Assembly (NCBI RefSeq): GCF_004005865.1
Contig: NZ_SACN01000001.1
Coordinates: forward strand, 372,001-436,000
DNA from: Sphingomonas crocodyli
Lineage (GTDB): Bacteria > Pseudomonadota > Alphaproteobacteria > Sphingomonadales > Sphingomonadaceae
Length of the DNA stretch: 64,000 bases
Direction: 5' to 3'
Position 1 is the first letter of the stretch. Each line of letters starts with the position of its first letter. The notes under the pieces were generated by a model. It worked only from the letters and a program-made list of their open reading frames with translations. It did not search any database and was not told the DNA's origin. Both the position numbers and the translations under genes were made by a program. This document shows positions 37,601-45,836 of this stretch, in pieces.

Positions 37601-40237
37601 ATGGCCGCGCGGTTGGCCGCCGCGGCGAGCGGCGTTTGCCTGCTGCTCGGCGCGACTGTCCTCATCGGCTGGATGGCGGGTGAGCCTCGCCTTACGACGC
37701 TTGGAGTAAGCCGGCTTGCGATGCCGCCGATCGTCGCGGCATCGGCCGTGGCGCTGTCGGCGGGCCTGATCGCTCGATTGATGGGCGCGCCGCTGGCCGC
37801 GCGGCTTCTGACCATCCTCGGCGCGCTGTTCGCCTGCCTGCCCGCGATCGCACCGATCGTTCAGATTGCGTCGCCGGTCGATCATTTCCTCAACACGCTG
37901 TTTCCCTCGCCCGATCCGCCCCGGCTGGCGACGACGCGGATCGCGGTGACGCTGATCCTGCTGATGCTGGCGGCGGCTTCGTGGCCCGACAGCGGCCGGG
38001 GGGGCTGGCCCGCCAAGGTCGCGGTGGTGCTGGCGACGATCGCGCTGCTGTTCTCGGCGACGATCGCGATCGGGCACCTCATCGGTATCGAGGCGGCCGA
38101 ACTCGGCCCACGCACTCTGCTCCTGTCGGTGCCGGGGGCGCTGATCGCGTCGACGCTGGCGGGCGCCATCCTGATCTGGCGGCATGGCGACGGCTGGCCC
38201 GGCTATTTCGCGATCGATGCCGAAACCGCCGCGATCGAGGGGTGGCATCTGCCCGGCATCATCCTGATGGTCGCGTTCGCGCAGATATTGCTCCACGCGG
38301 CGGCGCGGATGGCGAAGCTGCACCCCGCGATGATCGATGCCGCCGTCGTGGTGCTCAATGTTGCGATCGCCACCGCGATCGTCGGCCGCGCGGCCGAACG
38401 ATCCGCGCGTAACCGGGCGGAGCGCGATGCGCTGGTCGATACGATCGATCTGGCGCCGGTGCTGGTCGTCGATCAGGGCGGGGTGATCCGTTACTGGTCG
38501 CATGGCTGCACCGAAATCTACGGCTGGAGCGCGGAAGACGCCGTCGGCCAGCGGCGCGACGAATTGCTCGCCTGCGTTTCGGTGCCCAATGGGGATGGAA
38601 TCGAGGAGGAACGGATCGAGCTGCACCGCGACGGGCATGAGCTGGTCATTCTGAGCCGTGGCAGGCCGGTGGCCGTGTCCGATCAGGGGCCGGCAACTGT
38701 GATCGCGCTGACCGACATCACCGCCCGTCGCGCGGCCGAATCCGCGGTGCAACTGCGCGATCAGGCGATTGCGATCACCGAGGCGCGGCTGGCCACCGCC
38801 GTCGCGGTGCAGGGCATCTTCATCTACGAATATGATCTGGTCGCCGGGCATCTGCGCTGGTCAACCGGGGATCAGACACTGTTTCGCGGCAGCCTTGGTC
38901 GTGATGGCAATCCCCGCCGCCTCAGCCACCAGGTCGCCGACATTCTGGGCCGCGCGATCGAACAGCGGCAGGTGCGCGTCCATTTCAACATGCCATTCGA
39001 GGATGAGGAGGGCGTCGCCCGCCACGCCGAAAGCTGGGCGCGGATCATCTACGATGACGATGGCAATGCGCTGCGGGTGATCGGAACCTATCTCGACGTC
39101 ACCGATCGCGTCGTCGGCGAACATGCCCTGCGAGCGGCCGAGGCGGAAATGCGCGCCATTCTGGCCACCATGCCCGACGCGCTGGTGGTGTGCGACGAGG
39201 AGGGCGTGATCCGATCAGCCAGCGCCGCCGCCGACGTGCTCTATGGTTGCGAACCGGGCGCGCTGATCGGGATGCACATCTTCGATATAGACGCGCGCCC
39301 CGCCGATGGGCGCGAAAAGGCGCAGAGCATGGCCGAACTGGTGGGTGACGAACGGCGCTGGCCGGGTCGCATCACCGTCTGCCGGTTGGATGGCGAGGAT
39401 GTGCCCGTTCTCGCCACGGTCAGCGAAACGACGGTCGACGATCGGCAGATGTTCGTGATCTCTGCGCGCGACATGCGCCCCGCGATCGACGCCGAAGCCC
39501 GCCTCGTCCGTCTGCGCTCGCAACTCGATCAGGTTTCGCGCGCCGGGATGATGGGCGAACTCGCCGCCGCGCTGGCGCATGAGATCAACCAGCCGCTCGC
39601 CGCGATCGTCAATTTCCTGGGCGCTGCCGACATCATGCTAGCCGAAGACGAACGCCATCGCCCCGCGATCGAGGCGATACGCCATGCGAGCGAGCAGGCG
39701 AGCCGCGCGGGCGAGATCATCCGCCGCCTGCGCGCCTTCATCACCCGCGGCGAAATCGACATGCGGCCGGAGCGGATCGCCCCGCTGGCGGAGGAGGCGA
39801 CCGCACTCGCCATGATCAACCGTGGATCGCGCGACATCCGCATCCGTTATGCGTTCGAGGCGAGTAACCGCGAGGTGATGTGTGATCGGCTGCAGATACA
39901 GCAGGTTTTGGTGAACCTGATCCGCAACGGCGCGGACGCGATGGCCGCGGATGGCGGTGCGGGCCGCGACCTGATAGTTTCTTCAGCCATGCGTGACGAT
40001 GCTATGCTCGTCCTGTCCGTGCGGGATCATGGTCCGGGTATCGATCCGACCATGTACGAACAGCTGTTTCGCCCCTTCGCCACCACGAAGCGGGAGGGGA
40101 TGGGTTTCGGCCTGTCGATTTCGCGCCGCATCGTCGAGGCGCATGGCGGCACCTTATCGGTGCTGCCGGCCGATGGGGGGGGCAGCGTCTTTCAGTTCAC
40201 ATTGCCGGTCGCTGGGTCCGTTGGGGGGACTGCCTGA
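37601..40237 (+). CDS. Multi-PAS membrane sensor histidine kinase
   Basis: About 878 aa. An N-terminal block of some eight hydrophobic helices (residues 1-260) is followed by three PAS/PAC-like modules at about 265-380, 390-510 and 515-640 (for example LVVDQGGVIRYWSHGCTEIY). The kinase core has GMMGELAAALAHEINQPLAA and ATP-binding boxes LIRNGADAM and GMGFGLSISRRIVEAHGG. The histidine-kinase class is that of FixL/DctB. No heme-PAS histidine could be assigned, so oxygen sensing is not claimed. The start is uncertain; a TTG at 37553 is also in frame. Confidence 0.88.
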   Translation: MAARLAAAASGVCLLLGATVLIGWMAGEPRLTTLGVSRLAMPPIVAASAVALSAGLIARLMGAPLAARLLTILGALFACLPAIAPIVQIASPVDHFLNTLFPSPDPPRLATTRIAVTLILLMLAAASWPDSGRGGWPAKVAVVLATIALLFSATIAIGHLIGIEAAELGPRTLLLSVPGALIASTLAGAILIWRHGDGWPGYFAIDAETAAIEGWHLPGIILMVAFAQILLHAAARMAKLHPAMIDAAVVVLNVAIATAIVGRAAERSARNRAERDALVDTIDLAPVLVVDQGGVIRYWSHGCTEIYGWSAEDAVGQRRDELLACVSVPNGDGIEEERIELHRDGHELVILSRGRPVAVSDQGPATVIALTDITARRAAESAVQLRDQAIAITEARLATAVAVQGIFIYEYDLVAGHLRWSTGDQTLFRGSLGRDGNPRRLSHQVADILGRAIEQRQVRVHFNMPFEDEEGVARHAESWARIIYDDDGNALRVIGTYLDVTDRVVGEHALRAAEAEMRAILATMPDALVVCDEEGVIRSASAAADVLYGCEPGALIGMHIFDIDARPADGREKAQSMAELVGDERRWPGRITVCRLDGEDVPVLATVSETTVDDRQMFVISARDMRPAIDAEARLVRLRSQLDQVSRAGMMGELAAALAHEINQPLAAIVNFLGAADIMLAEDERHRPAIEAIRHASEQASRAGEIIRRLRAFITRGEIDMRPERIAPLAEEATALAMINRGSRDIRIRYAFEASNREVMCDRLQIQQVLVNLIRNGADAMAADGGAGRDLIVSSAMRDDAMLVLSVRDHGPGIDPTMYEQLFRPFATTKREGMGFGLSISRRIVEAHGGTLSVLPADGGGSVFQFTLPVAGSVGGTA

Positions 40238-40869
40238 TGACACGCTGCATCTATCTGGTCGATGACGATGAGGGCTTCAGCGCCTCGGTGGCGCTGGTGG
40301 TCAAGACGCGGCTCGATGTCGAAGTGGTCAGCTTCGCGTCGGGCGAAGCCTTTATCGCCAAATTGCCGACATTGCCTTCGGGATGCCTGCTGCTCGATCT
40401 CGCCTTGCCGGGCATGAACGGGCTCGACGTGCTGCATCAGGTGCGGGCGCTCGACGGGCGGTTCGAAACGATCGTGCTCACCGGCTTCGGGGACATCTCG
40501 CGCGCGGTCGAGGCGATGAAGGCAGGGGCGAGCGACTTCCTCGAAAAGCCGTCGAGCGCGGACACGCTGACCACCGCGATCGAAACCGCCTTCGGCCGGA
40601 TCGAGGATCGCGAGCGGACCGAACGGGTCGCGCGGGCGGCGCGCGAGCAGATCGAAAAACTCACGCCGCGCGAACGCGACGTGCTGATGGGGCTGGTCGA
40701 AGGACGGGCGAACAAGGTGATCGCCTATCAGCTCGATATCAGCCCGCGCACCGTGGAAATCTATCGCGCGCACCTGATGGAGAAACTGGGCGTGCGCAGC
40801 GTGGCGGAGGCGGTGCGGATGGCCTTCGCATCGGGCCTCGTCCCGCTGATGCCGGATGAGAAGGCTTAA
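40237..40869 (+). CDS. FixJ-type response regulator
   Basis: A 210 aa LuxR-class regulator. The receiver domain has YLVDDDEGFS, the phospho-acceptor in LLLDLALPGMNG and the lysine in FLEKPSSADTL. The C-terminal helix-turn-helix is LTPRERDVLMGLVEGRANKV, then ISPRTVEIYRAHLMEKLGVR. This is the FixJ/TodT layout. The ATG shares a base with the kinase stop (TGATGA), so the pair forms a two-component system. Confidence 0.93.
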   Translation: MTRCIYLVDDDEGFSASVALVVKTRLDVEVVSFASGEAFIAKLPTLPSGCLLLDLALPGMNGLDVLHQVRALDGRFETIVLTGFGDISRAVEAMKAGASDFLEKPSSADTLTTAIETAFGRIEDRERTERVARAAREQIEKLTPRERDVLMGLVEGRANKVIAYQLDISPRTVEIYRAHLMEKLGVRSVAEAVRMAFASGLVPLMPDEKA

Positions 40870-40872
40870 ACC

Positions 40873-41529
40873 CTAGAACTCGGCGTCGAGTTCTTCCATT
40901 TCCTCGGGCTCGGCAAGCGCGGCGGCGGTCCATTCCTGGACGAAGTCCCAGCCGAGCACGGTCGCGCTATAGGCGCGGCTCGGCGCGTCCAGCGGGATCG
41001 CATAGGTCTGGAAGCGCGTCGCCACCGGCGCGAACATCGCGTCGGCGACGGTCGGCTTGTCGCCGAACAGCCAGGGGCCGCCATAAGCTGACAGGCATTC
41101 GCGCCAGATCGCCTGGACGCGATCGATGTCGGGCTTTGCGCCCGCGAACAGGCGGAAGCTGTCGTGGCGCGCCTTCAGGTTCATCGGCAGCGCCGATCGC
41201 AGATTGTGGAAGCCCGAATGAATCTCGCCCGAAACGCTGCGGCAATGCGCGCGTGTCTTGGGATCGGCCGGATAGAGGCCGGCTTCGGGGAAGCATTCGT
41301 TGAGATATTCGGCGATCGCCAGCGTATCCCACACGCTCACATCGTCGCGCGTCAGCCGCGGCACCAGCACCGACGGCGACAGCAGCAGCAGTTCGGCGCG
41401 CTGTCCGGGGGCGTCGATCGGCACGCGTTCCTCGGTGATGTCGAGCCCGCCGAGCTTGCACAGCAGCCAGCCGCGCAGCGACCAGGACGAGTAATTCTTG
41501 CTCGATATGGTCAGGACTGCCTTCGCCAT
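40873..41529 (-). CDS. Glutathione S-transferase
   Basis: A 218 aa GST. The N-terminal thioredoxin-like domain begins AVLTISSKNYSSWSLRGWLL, with a Ser/Asn catalytic-type start, and includes VPRLTRDDVSVWDTLAIAEY. The helical C-terminal domain has GPWLFGDKPTVADAMFAPVA. It may take part in detoxification or dehalogenation of small molecules. It is convergent with the FixJ-type gene (three bases apart) and divergent from phaZ. Confidence 0.9.
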   Translation of the reverse strand: MAKAVLTISSKNYSSWSLRGWLLCKLGGLDITEERVPIDAPGQRAELLLLSPSVLVPRLTRDDVSVWDTLAIAEYLNECFPEAGLYPADPKTRAHCRSVSGEIHSGFHNLRSALPMNLKARHDSFRLFAGAKPDIDRVQAIWRECLSAYGGPWLFGDKPTVADAMFAPVATRFQTYAIPLDAPSRAYSATVLGWDFVQEWTAAALAEPEEMEELDAEF

Positions 41530-41599
41530 CGCCCCATTCCCCTCCGTGCCTTATTGTGTCCTACCGCTTCGTCGCCTCGAAGCAAACATTTATGGCGCA

Positions 41600-41624
41600 C
41601 TGCAGCATATAATGGATTATGCAG
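41600..41624 (+). promoter_or_regulatory. Candidate phaZ promoter with overlapping dyad
   Basis: A perfect TATAAT at 41608-41613 lies inside an inverted repeat (CTGCAGCATA, 8 bases, TATGCAG). The -35 region is weak. It lies 78 bases upstream of the phaZ start. A TGC-rich dyad here, and another at 43287-43306, resemble sites for the PHA regulator PhaR in other alphaproteobacteria; this is inference. Confidence 0.35.
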
Positions 41625-41691
41625 GTGGTGATCCCGTCGCGAGTCTCTCGATGCGGCCGGGCCGGACCGATGGCGGGGGCGCATTCGTTCG

Positions 41692-42912
41692 ATGCTGTAT
41701 CAGTTTTATCAGGGTCTCAGCGACATCATGGAGCCGATGCGCATGGTCGCGTCGGCGGGGCTCGCCACGCGGCCGGCGCTGGGCAACTGGGCCGAAGCGC
41801 CGCTGGCGCGCAGTTGGTTCGCGGCGCTCGACATGGCGGCGAACACGCGGCTGACCCACAATCGCCCGTCGTACAAGATTGATTCGGTCCTGTCGGGCAA
41901 CCGCGAAGTGCCGGTGCGGGAGGAGGTCGTCCACTCGACCCCCTTCGGCAATCTCGTCCGCTTCGTGAAGGGCGGGGATGTGATGACCGAACAGCCCAAG
42001 GTGCTGATCATCGCCGCACTGTCGGGCCACTTCGCAACGCTCCTGCGCAACACCGTCTCGACGATGCTGCGCGACCATGACGTCTATATTACCGACTGGA
42101 AGAACGCCCGCGACATCCCCCTGTCCGCCGGCCAGTTCGGCTTCGACGAATATCTCGACCATGTGATCATGTTCATGGAGGAACTGGGGCCGGGGGCGCA
42201 TATGCTCGCCGTGTGCCAGCCCTGCGTCCAGGCGCTGGCGGCGACTGCGCTGATGGCCGAGGACAAGCATCCCTGCACCCCGCGGAGCCTGACCCTGATG
42301 GGCGGCCCGGTCGACGTGCGGGTCAATCCCACCACGGTCAACGATCTGGCGACCAGCAAGCCGCTCGACTGGTTCGCCGACAACCTGATCACGCATGTTC
42401 CCTGGCGCTATGCGGGGGCGGGGCGGCGCGTCTATCCGGGCTTCCTGCAGCTGACTGCCTTCATGTCGATGAATCTTGGCCGGCATGGCGACAAGCTGCG
42501 CGCACTCTACCAGCATCTCGCCGATGGCGAGGAGGAGCAGGCGGAGGTGATCCGCGACTTTTACGACGAATATTTCGCAGTGCTCGACATGGCGGCGGAA
42601 TATTATCTCGAAACGGTCGATCGCGTGTTCCAGCGCGTTTTGCTGGCCAAGGGCGAACTCGAATATCGCGGCCGCCGGGTCGATTGCTCGAAGATCCGCC
42701 GCACCGCCTTGCTCACGGTCGAGGGCGAGCGCGACGATATCTGTTCGGTCGGCCAGACCGCGGCGGCGCATGATCTCTGCTCCTCGCTGCGCCCGCACAT
42801 GAAGCGGCACTATCTGCAGCCCGGCGTCGGCCATTATGGCGTCTTTTCGGGCAAGAAGTGGGATAACCAGATCTACCCGCAGGTCCGCGCCTTCATTCTA
42901 GGCGCTGCCTAG
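41692..42912 (+). CDS. phaZ: Intracellular polyhydroxyalkanoate depolymerase
   Basis: A 406 aa enzyme of the intracellular PHB depolymerase type that mobilises storage polyester. The catalytic cysteine is Cys 175 in MLAVCQPCVQALAA; the acid and histidine are in VEGERDDICSVGQ and GVGHYGVFSGKKW. The N-terminal MLYQFYQGLSDIMEPMR is typical of the family. The length is normal. No phasin or synthase gene is in the window. Confidence 0.93.
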   Translation: MLYQFYQGLSDIMEPMRMVASAGLATRPALGNWAEAPLARSWFAALDMAANTRLTHNRPSYKIDSVLSGNREVPVREEVVHSTPFGNLVRFVKGGDVMTEQPKVLIIAALSGHFATLLRNTVSTMLRDHDVYITDWKNARDIPLSAGQFGFDEYLDHVIMFMEELGPGAHMLAVCQPCVQALAATALMAEDKHPCTPRSLTLMGGPVDVRVNPTTVNDLATSKPLDWFADNLITHVPWRYAGAGRRVYPGFLQLTAFMSMNLGRHGDKLRALYQHLADGEEEQAEVIRDFYDEYFAVLDMAAEYYLETVDRVFQRVLLAKGELEYRGRRVDCSKIRRTALLTVEGERDDICSVGQTAAAHDLCSSLRPHMKRHYLQPGVGHYGVFSGKKWDNQIYPQVRAFILGAA

Positions 42913-42918
42913 TTTGTT

Positions 42919-43168
42919 TTAGCCCTCAGGCGCCGGGCGGGCGGCATCCGCCGCCCTTGGCTTTCCTCGCAATAAGCTTCGGCGCAGCCAGCGCGGGGCG
43001 CTGGCGAGCACGGAGCTCGGGCGCGCGTTTGCGCTTGCGGAGCCTGCGGCTCCGACGATGAGCTCGACCTCGGAATGCGCAGCGTTTCGCAAGGCCGAAC
43101 GGCCGCCGCGCCTTATTGGCGCGAAGTCAAGCCGAGCGGATGCTCGGCGCCCGGCGTCTGAGGGCTAA
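42919..43168. repeat. 250 bp inverted-repeat element after phaZ
   Basis: The ends are 21-base inverted repeats with one mismatch: TTAGCCCTCAGGCGCCGGGC on the left and CCGGCGTCTGAGGGCTAA on the right. Imperfect pairing continues inward for about another 40 bases, and a small hairpin CGGAGCC-TG-CGGCTCCG sits near the centre. No ORF with a family match lies inside and no flanking duplication is clear. It may be a MITE-like element or an unusually long 3' hairpin of phaZ. Confidence 0.65.
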
Positions 43169-43183
43169 TCAAAAAACCCCAAA

Positions 43184-43214
43184 CAAAAAAAGGGCCGATC
43201 CCGAAGGACCGGCC
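43184..43214 (-). terminator. Strong minus-strand intrinsic terminator without a gene
   Basis: Read on the minus strand, GGCCGGTCC-TTCG-GGATCGGCC (9 pairs, one G-U, a stable TTCG loop) is followed by CTTTTTTTGTTT. It would end transcription coming from the right, where no minus-strand gene is found before modB. See the gene-free stretch at 43215-43493. Confidence 0.75.
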
Positions 43215-43493
43215 TGGAAAGTTTTAGGAGAGGATGCCTGAAAGGCAGTTTCTTTGTGCACCTGCGAACGGATTGGATCAAGCATTTTTTTGCTATGCAG
43301 CAAAAATATGGTGCGAAGCCGTTGATATCGAGCAACATTTTTCCTGACATTGGCTTCAATAACGTCAGAAACTCGTTTCACCTTCGCAATTGCGGCGGGG
43401 CGACTTTGGCGGAATTCCGGGCTTCTCCGCCATTTTGGTGGATTGGCTCTTTTCGGGCCTGTTAGGACGATGACAGCTTTCCTGGCCTAGGCC
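43215..43493 (-). ncRNA. Candidate small RNA or lost gene between phaZ and modB
   Basis: This stretch is clearly richer in A and T than its surroundings. Short ORFs exist on both strands, but none has family features. One minus-strand frame (GTG at 43381) reads straight through the terminator stem, which argues against it being a real protein. A perfect 8-base dyad with a 4-base centre, TTTTTGCT-ATGC-AGCAAAAA, lies at 43287-43306. The minus-strand terminator at its left end suggests an RNA that starts somewhere around 43300-43480. Confidence 0.35.
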
Positions 43494-44201
43494 ATGATCG
43501 GCGTGATGATGGTGCTGGATATGCTGGGGATCGGGCCGGACGGGGCCGAGGCGATTTGGCTGACCGTTCAGGTCGCGGTCGTCGGCGTCATCGCGAGTCT
43601 GCCGATCGGCATCGCGCTGGCGCTGCTGCTCGCGCGGGTCGAATTTCCGGGCAAGATGCTGGTCGACGGGCTGGTCCATCTACCGTTGGTGCTGCCCCCC
43701 GTCGTGACCGGCTATCTGCTGCTCGAAGCCTTCCTGCCGCACGGGCCGATCGGGGCGCCGCTGCGCGAATGGTTCGGCCTGTCGGTGCTGTTCCACTGGA
43801 CGGGGGCGGCGATCGCGGCGGCGGTGATGGGCTTGCCGCTGATGGTGCGCACAATCCGCCTGTCGATCGAGGCGCTCGATCCGCGCATCGAACATGCGGC
43901 GCGCAGCCTGGGCGGCGGGCGCTGGCATGTGTTCCGCACGATAACGCTGCCGATGGTGACGCCCGGCATCGCGGCAGGCACCGCTTTGGCCTTCGCACGC
44001 AGCCTTGGTGAGTTCGGCGCGACGATCACCTTCGTATCGAACATTCCCGGCGAAACCCGCACCCTGCCGATCGCGATCTACAGCCTGCTGCAGATGCCGG
44101 GGACGGAGGCGGAGGTGATGCGCCTGTCGATCGTGTCGATCATCCTGTCGCTGGGTGCACTCGTCCTCGCCGAATGGCTCGTGAAGAGGCGTGCGGCATG
44201 A
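43494..44201 (+). CDS. modB: Molybdate ABC transporter permease
   Basis: A 235 aa inner-membrane permease with about five to six helices. It has the ModB-type EAA loop IEHAARSLGGGRWHVFRTIT, and SLGEFGATITFVSNIPGETR, which is characteristic of molybdate permeases. The exact start is uncertain: several Met codons (43494, 43506, 43509, 43518) precede the conserved part, none with a good ribosome binding site. The stop overlaps the modC ATG by four bases. No modA lies upstream. Confidence 0.93.
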   Translation: MIGVMMVLDMLGIGPDGAEAIWLTVQVAVVGVIASLPIGIALALLLARVEFPGKMLVDGLVHLPLVLPPVVTGYLLLEAFLPHGPIGAPLREWFGLSVLFHWTGAAIAAAVMGLPLMVRTIRLSIEALDPRIEHAARSLGGGRWHVFRTITLPMVTPGIAAGTALAFARSLGEFGATITFVSNIPGETRTLPIAIYSLLQMPGTEAEVMRLSIVSIILSLGALVLAEWLVKRRAA

Positions 44202-45286
44202 GCTTTGACGTCGCGATCGGCCGGATGCTGGGCGGCAAGCGTTTCGCGTTCGATTTCCGCGCGGGCGCGGGGCTGACGGCGGTGCTGGGGCCGTCGGGCG
44301 CGGGCAAGACGACGTTGATGGACATGATCGCCGGAATCGCCCTGCCCGACAGCGGGCGGATCGCGGTGGGCGGACGCACGCTCTACGATCGCGCGGGCGG
44401 GATCGCGATCCCGATCGAGGAACGGCGCTGCGGCTACATCTTTCAGGACGGGCGGCTGTTCCCGCATCTCAGCGTCGGTCGCAATCTCGAATATGGCGCG
44501 CGGCTGGCGGGGGATCGCGTGCCCCCGATCGGCTTCGACGCGCTGGTCGATCTGCTGGGTCTGCGCCCGCTGCTCGATCGCAAGCCGCGCACCTTGTCGG
44601 GTGGAGAGGCACGGCGTGTCGCGATCGGGCGCGCTTTGCTGGGCTGCCCGGCGTTCCTGCTGATGGATGAGCCGCTGACCGGGCTGGACGGCGAGATGAA
44701 GCTTGATGTGATCGCGATGATCGCCGAGCTGCGAGATCGGCTGACCCTGCCGATCCTGCTGGTCAGCCACGACCGCGACGAGGTCGAGCGGCTTGCCGAC
44801 AATATCGTGCTGATCGATGAAGGCGCGGTGATCGCGGCGGGGGAGGCGAATGCGATCCTGTCCGATCTGTCGCTGCCGCTCGCCCGCGCCGGCGATGCTC
44901 TGGTGATCCTGAAGGCCGAACCGGTCGGGCACGATGCCGATTATGACATCACCACCTGCCGGATCGGCGAAACCCTGCTGCAGGTGCCGGGCCGCTGGGA
45001 TGGCGCGCCGACGGTGCGGCTGCGCATCCGCGCGACCGACGTCACTTTGTCGAAGGACAAAGCGATCGACAGCGCGCTCAACCGCCTGACCGCCCGGATC
45101 GTCGGCGCCGAACGCACCCGCACCGCGCAGATGCGTGTGGTGCTGAGCTTGGGGGAAAGCGAGGACGGGCCCCGCCTGCTCGCCAGCATCACGCGCAAAT
45201 CCTGGGATATGCTGGGGCTGGCGATCGGCGACAGGGTGGAGGCGGCGATCAAGGCCGCCGCCCTGGCCGAGAGACGGCGTGGTTAG
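44198..45286 (+). CDS. modC: Molybdate ABC transporter ATP-binding protein
   Basis: A 362 aa ATPase. Walker A is GPSGAGKTTLMDMIA, the signature is LSGGEARRVAIGRAL, Walker B is LLMDEPLTGLD, and the H-loop is LLVSHDRDEVE. The C-terminal ~70 residues (VRLRIRATDVTLSKDKA to the end) form a TOBE/Mop oxyanion-binding domain, as in ModC. The start is the ATG in the ATGA overlap with modB. Its TAG overlaps the convergent HhH gene by a few bases. Confidence 0.94.
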   Translation: MSFDVAIGRMLGGKRFAFDFRAGAGLTAVLGPSGAGKTTLMDMIAGIALPDSGRIAVGGRTLYDRAGGIAIPIEERRCGYIFQDGRLFPHLSVGRNLEYGARLAGDRVPPIGFDALVDLLGLRPLLDRKPRTLSGGEARRVAIGRALLGCPAFLLMDEPLTGLDGEMKLDVIAMIAELRDRLTLPILLVSHDRDEVERLADNIVLIDEGAVIAAGEANAILSDLSLPLARAGDALVILKAEPVGHDADYDITTCRIGETLLQVPGRWDGAPTVRLRIRATDVTLSKDKAIDSALNRLTARIVGAERTRTAQMRVVLSLGESEDGPRLLASITRKSWDMLGLAIGDRVEAAIKAAALAERRRG

Positions 45287-45759
45287 CCCAACTTGCCGTA
45301 TTTGGCTTCGAAGCCGATCGTGTCGTCCTGTTCCAGGAAGCGTGCCTGATCGACCCACTGGTCGCGATGGATGCGGCCTTTGAAATTGCCCATGCGCGCG
45401 TCGACTTCGCCGGCCTGCGCGGGATCGAGCGCGGCGAGCTGCGAATAACGGTGGATGCCGATGCTGTTCAGCATCGCCTGCGCCTTGGGGCCGAGGCCCT
45501 TGATGCGGGTCAGGTCGTCGGGATTGCCATCGGGATTCAGATCGACGCCGACGACGGGGCCGGCGACGTCGAGCACCGCGGCGGCGGCGCTGTCGGCGAT
45601 GCCGCTATGCGCGGGTTCGGCGGGCTTGGCGACCGGCGTGACCGGCTTGGTGGCCGCAGCCGGCGGCACCTGCGCGGTGGGCTTGCGGGTCAGCAGGAAG
45701 ATGACGGCGATCACCAGCACGATCGCGATCGCGATGATGATGAGGGTGGTGTTCGACAT
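45283..45759 (-). CDS. Membrane-anchored helix-hairpin-helix protein
   Basis: A 158 aa protein with one N-terminal membrane helix (TLIIIAIAIVLVIAVIFLL), a Pro/Ala-rich linker, and a C-terminal helix-hairpin-helix domain (LTRIKGLGPKAQAMLNSIGI, then YSQLAALDPAQ). Similar domains occur in the predicted 5' DNA nuclease group and in ribosomal-type proteins. The C-terminus (HRDQWVDQARFLEQDD) is typical of the alphaproteobacterial version. The function is unknown; DNA binding at the membrane is possible. Confidence 0.8.
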   Translation of the reverse strand: MSNTTLIIIAIAIVLVIAVIFLLTRKPTAQVPPAAATKPVTPVAKPAEPAHSGIADSAAAAVLDVAGPVVGVDLNPDGNPDDLTRIKGLGPKAQAMLNSIGIHRYSQLAALDPAQAGEVDARMGNFKGRIHRDQWVDQARFLEQDDTIGFEAKYGKLG

Positions 45760-45836
45760 ATTATGCCCTTCTTGGTCTCGGCCGGAGTGCCGACAATCGT
45801 GCTGACACCCCGTCTCCTCTCAAATGATCCGGCGGC

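Noticed and set aside
42919..43168. The 250 bp element as an integron attC site or tRNA-like structure
   Set aside because: The attC core (RYYYAAC...GTTRRRY) is absent, no integrase is nearby, and no cloverleaf with a CCA-type stem could be drawn.
43169..43381. A 70 aa minus-strand frame starting at a GTG in the phaZ-modB gap
   Set aside because: It reads through the terminator stem and T-run and has no ribosome binding site or family match.
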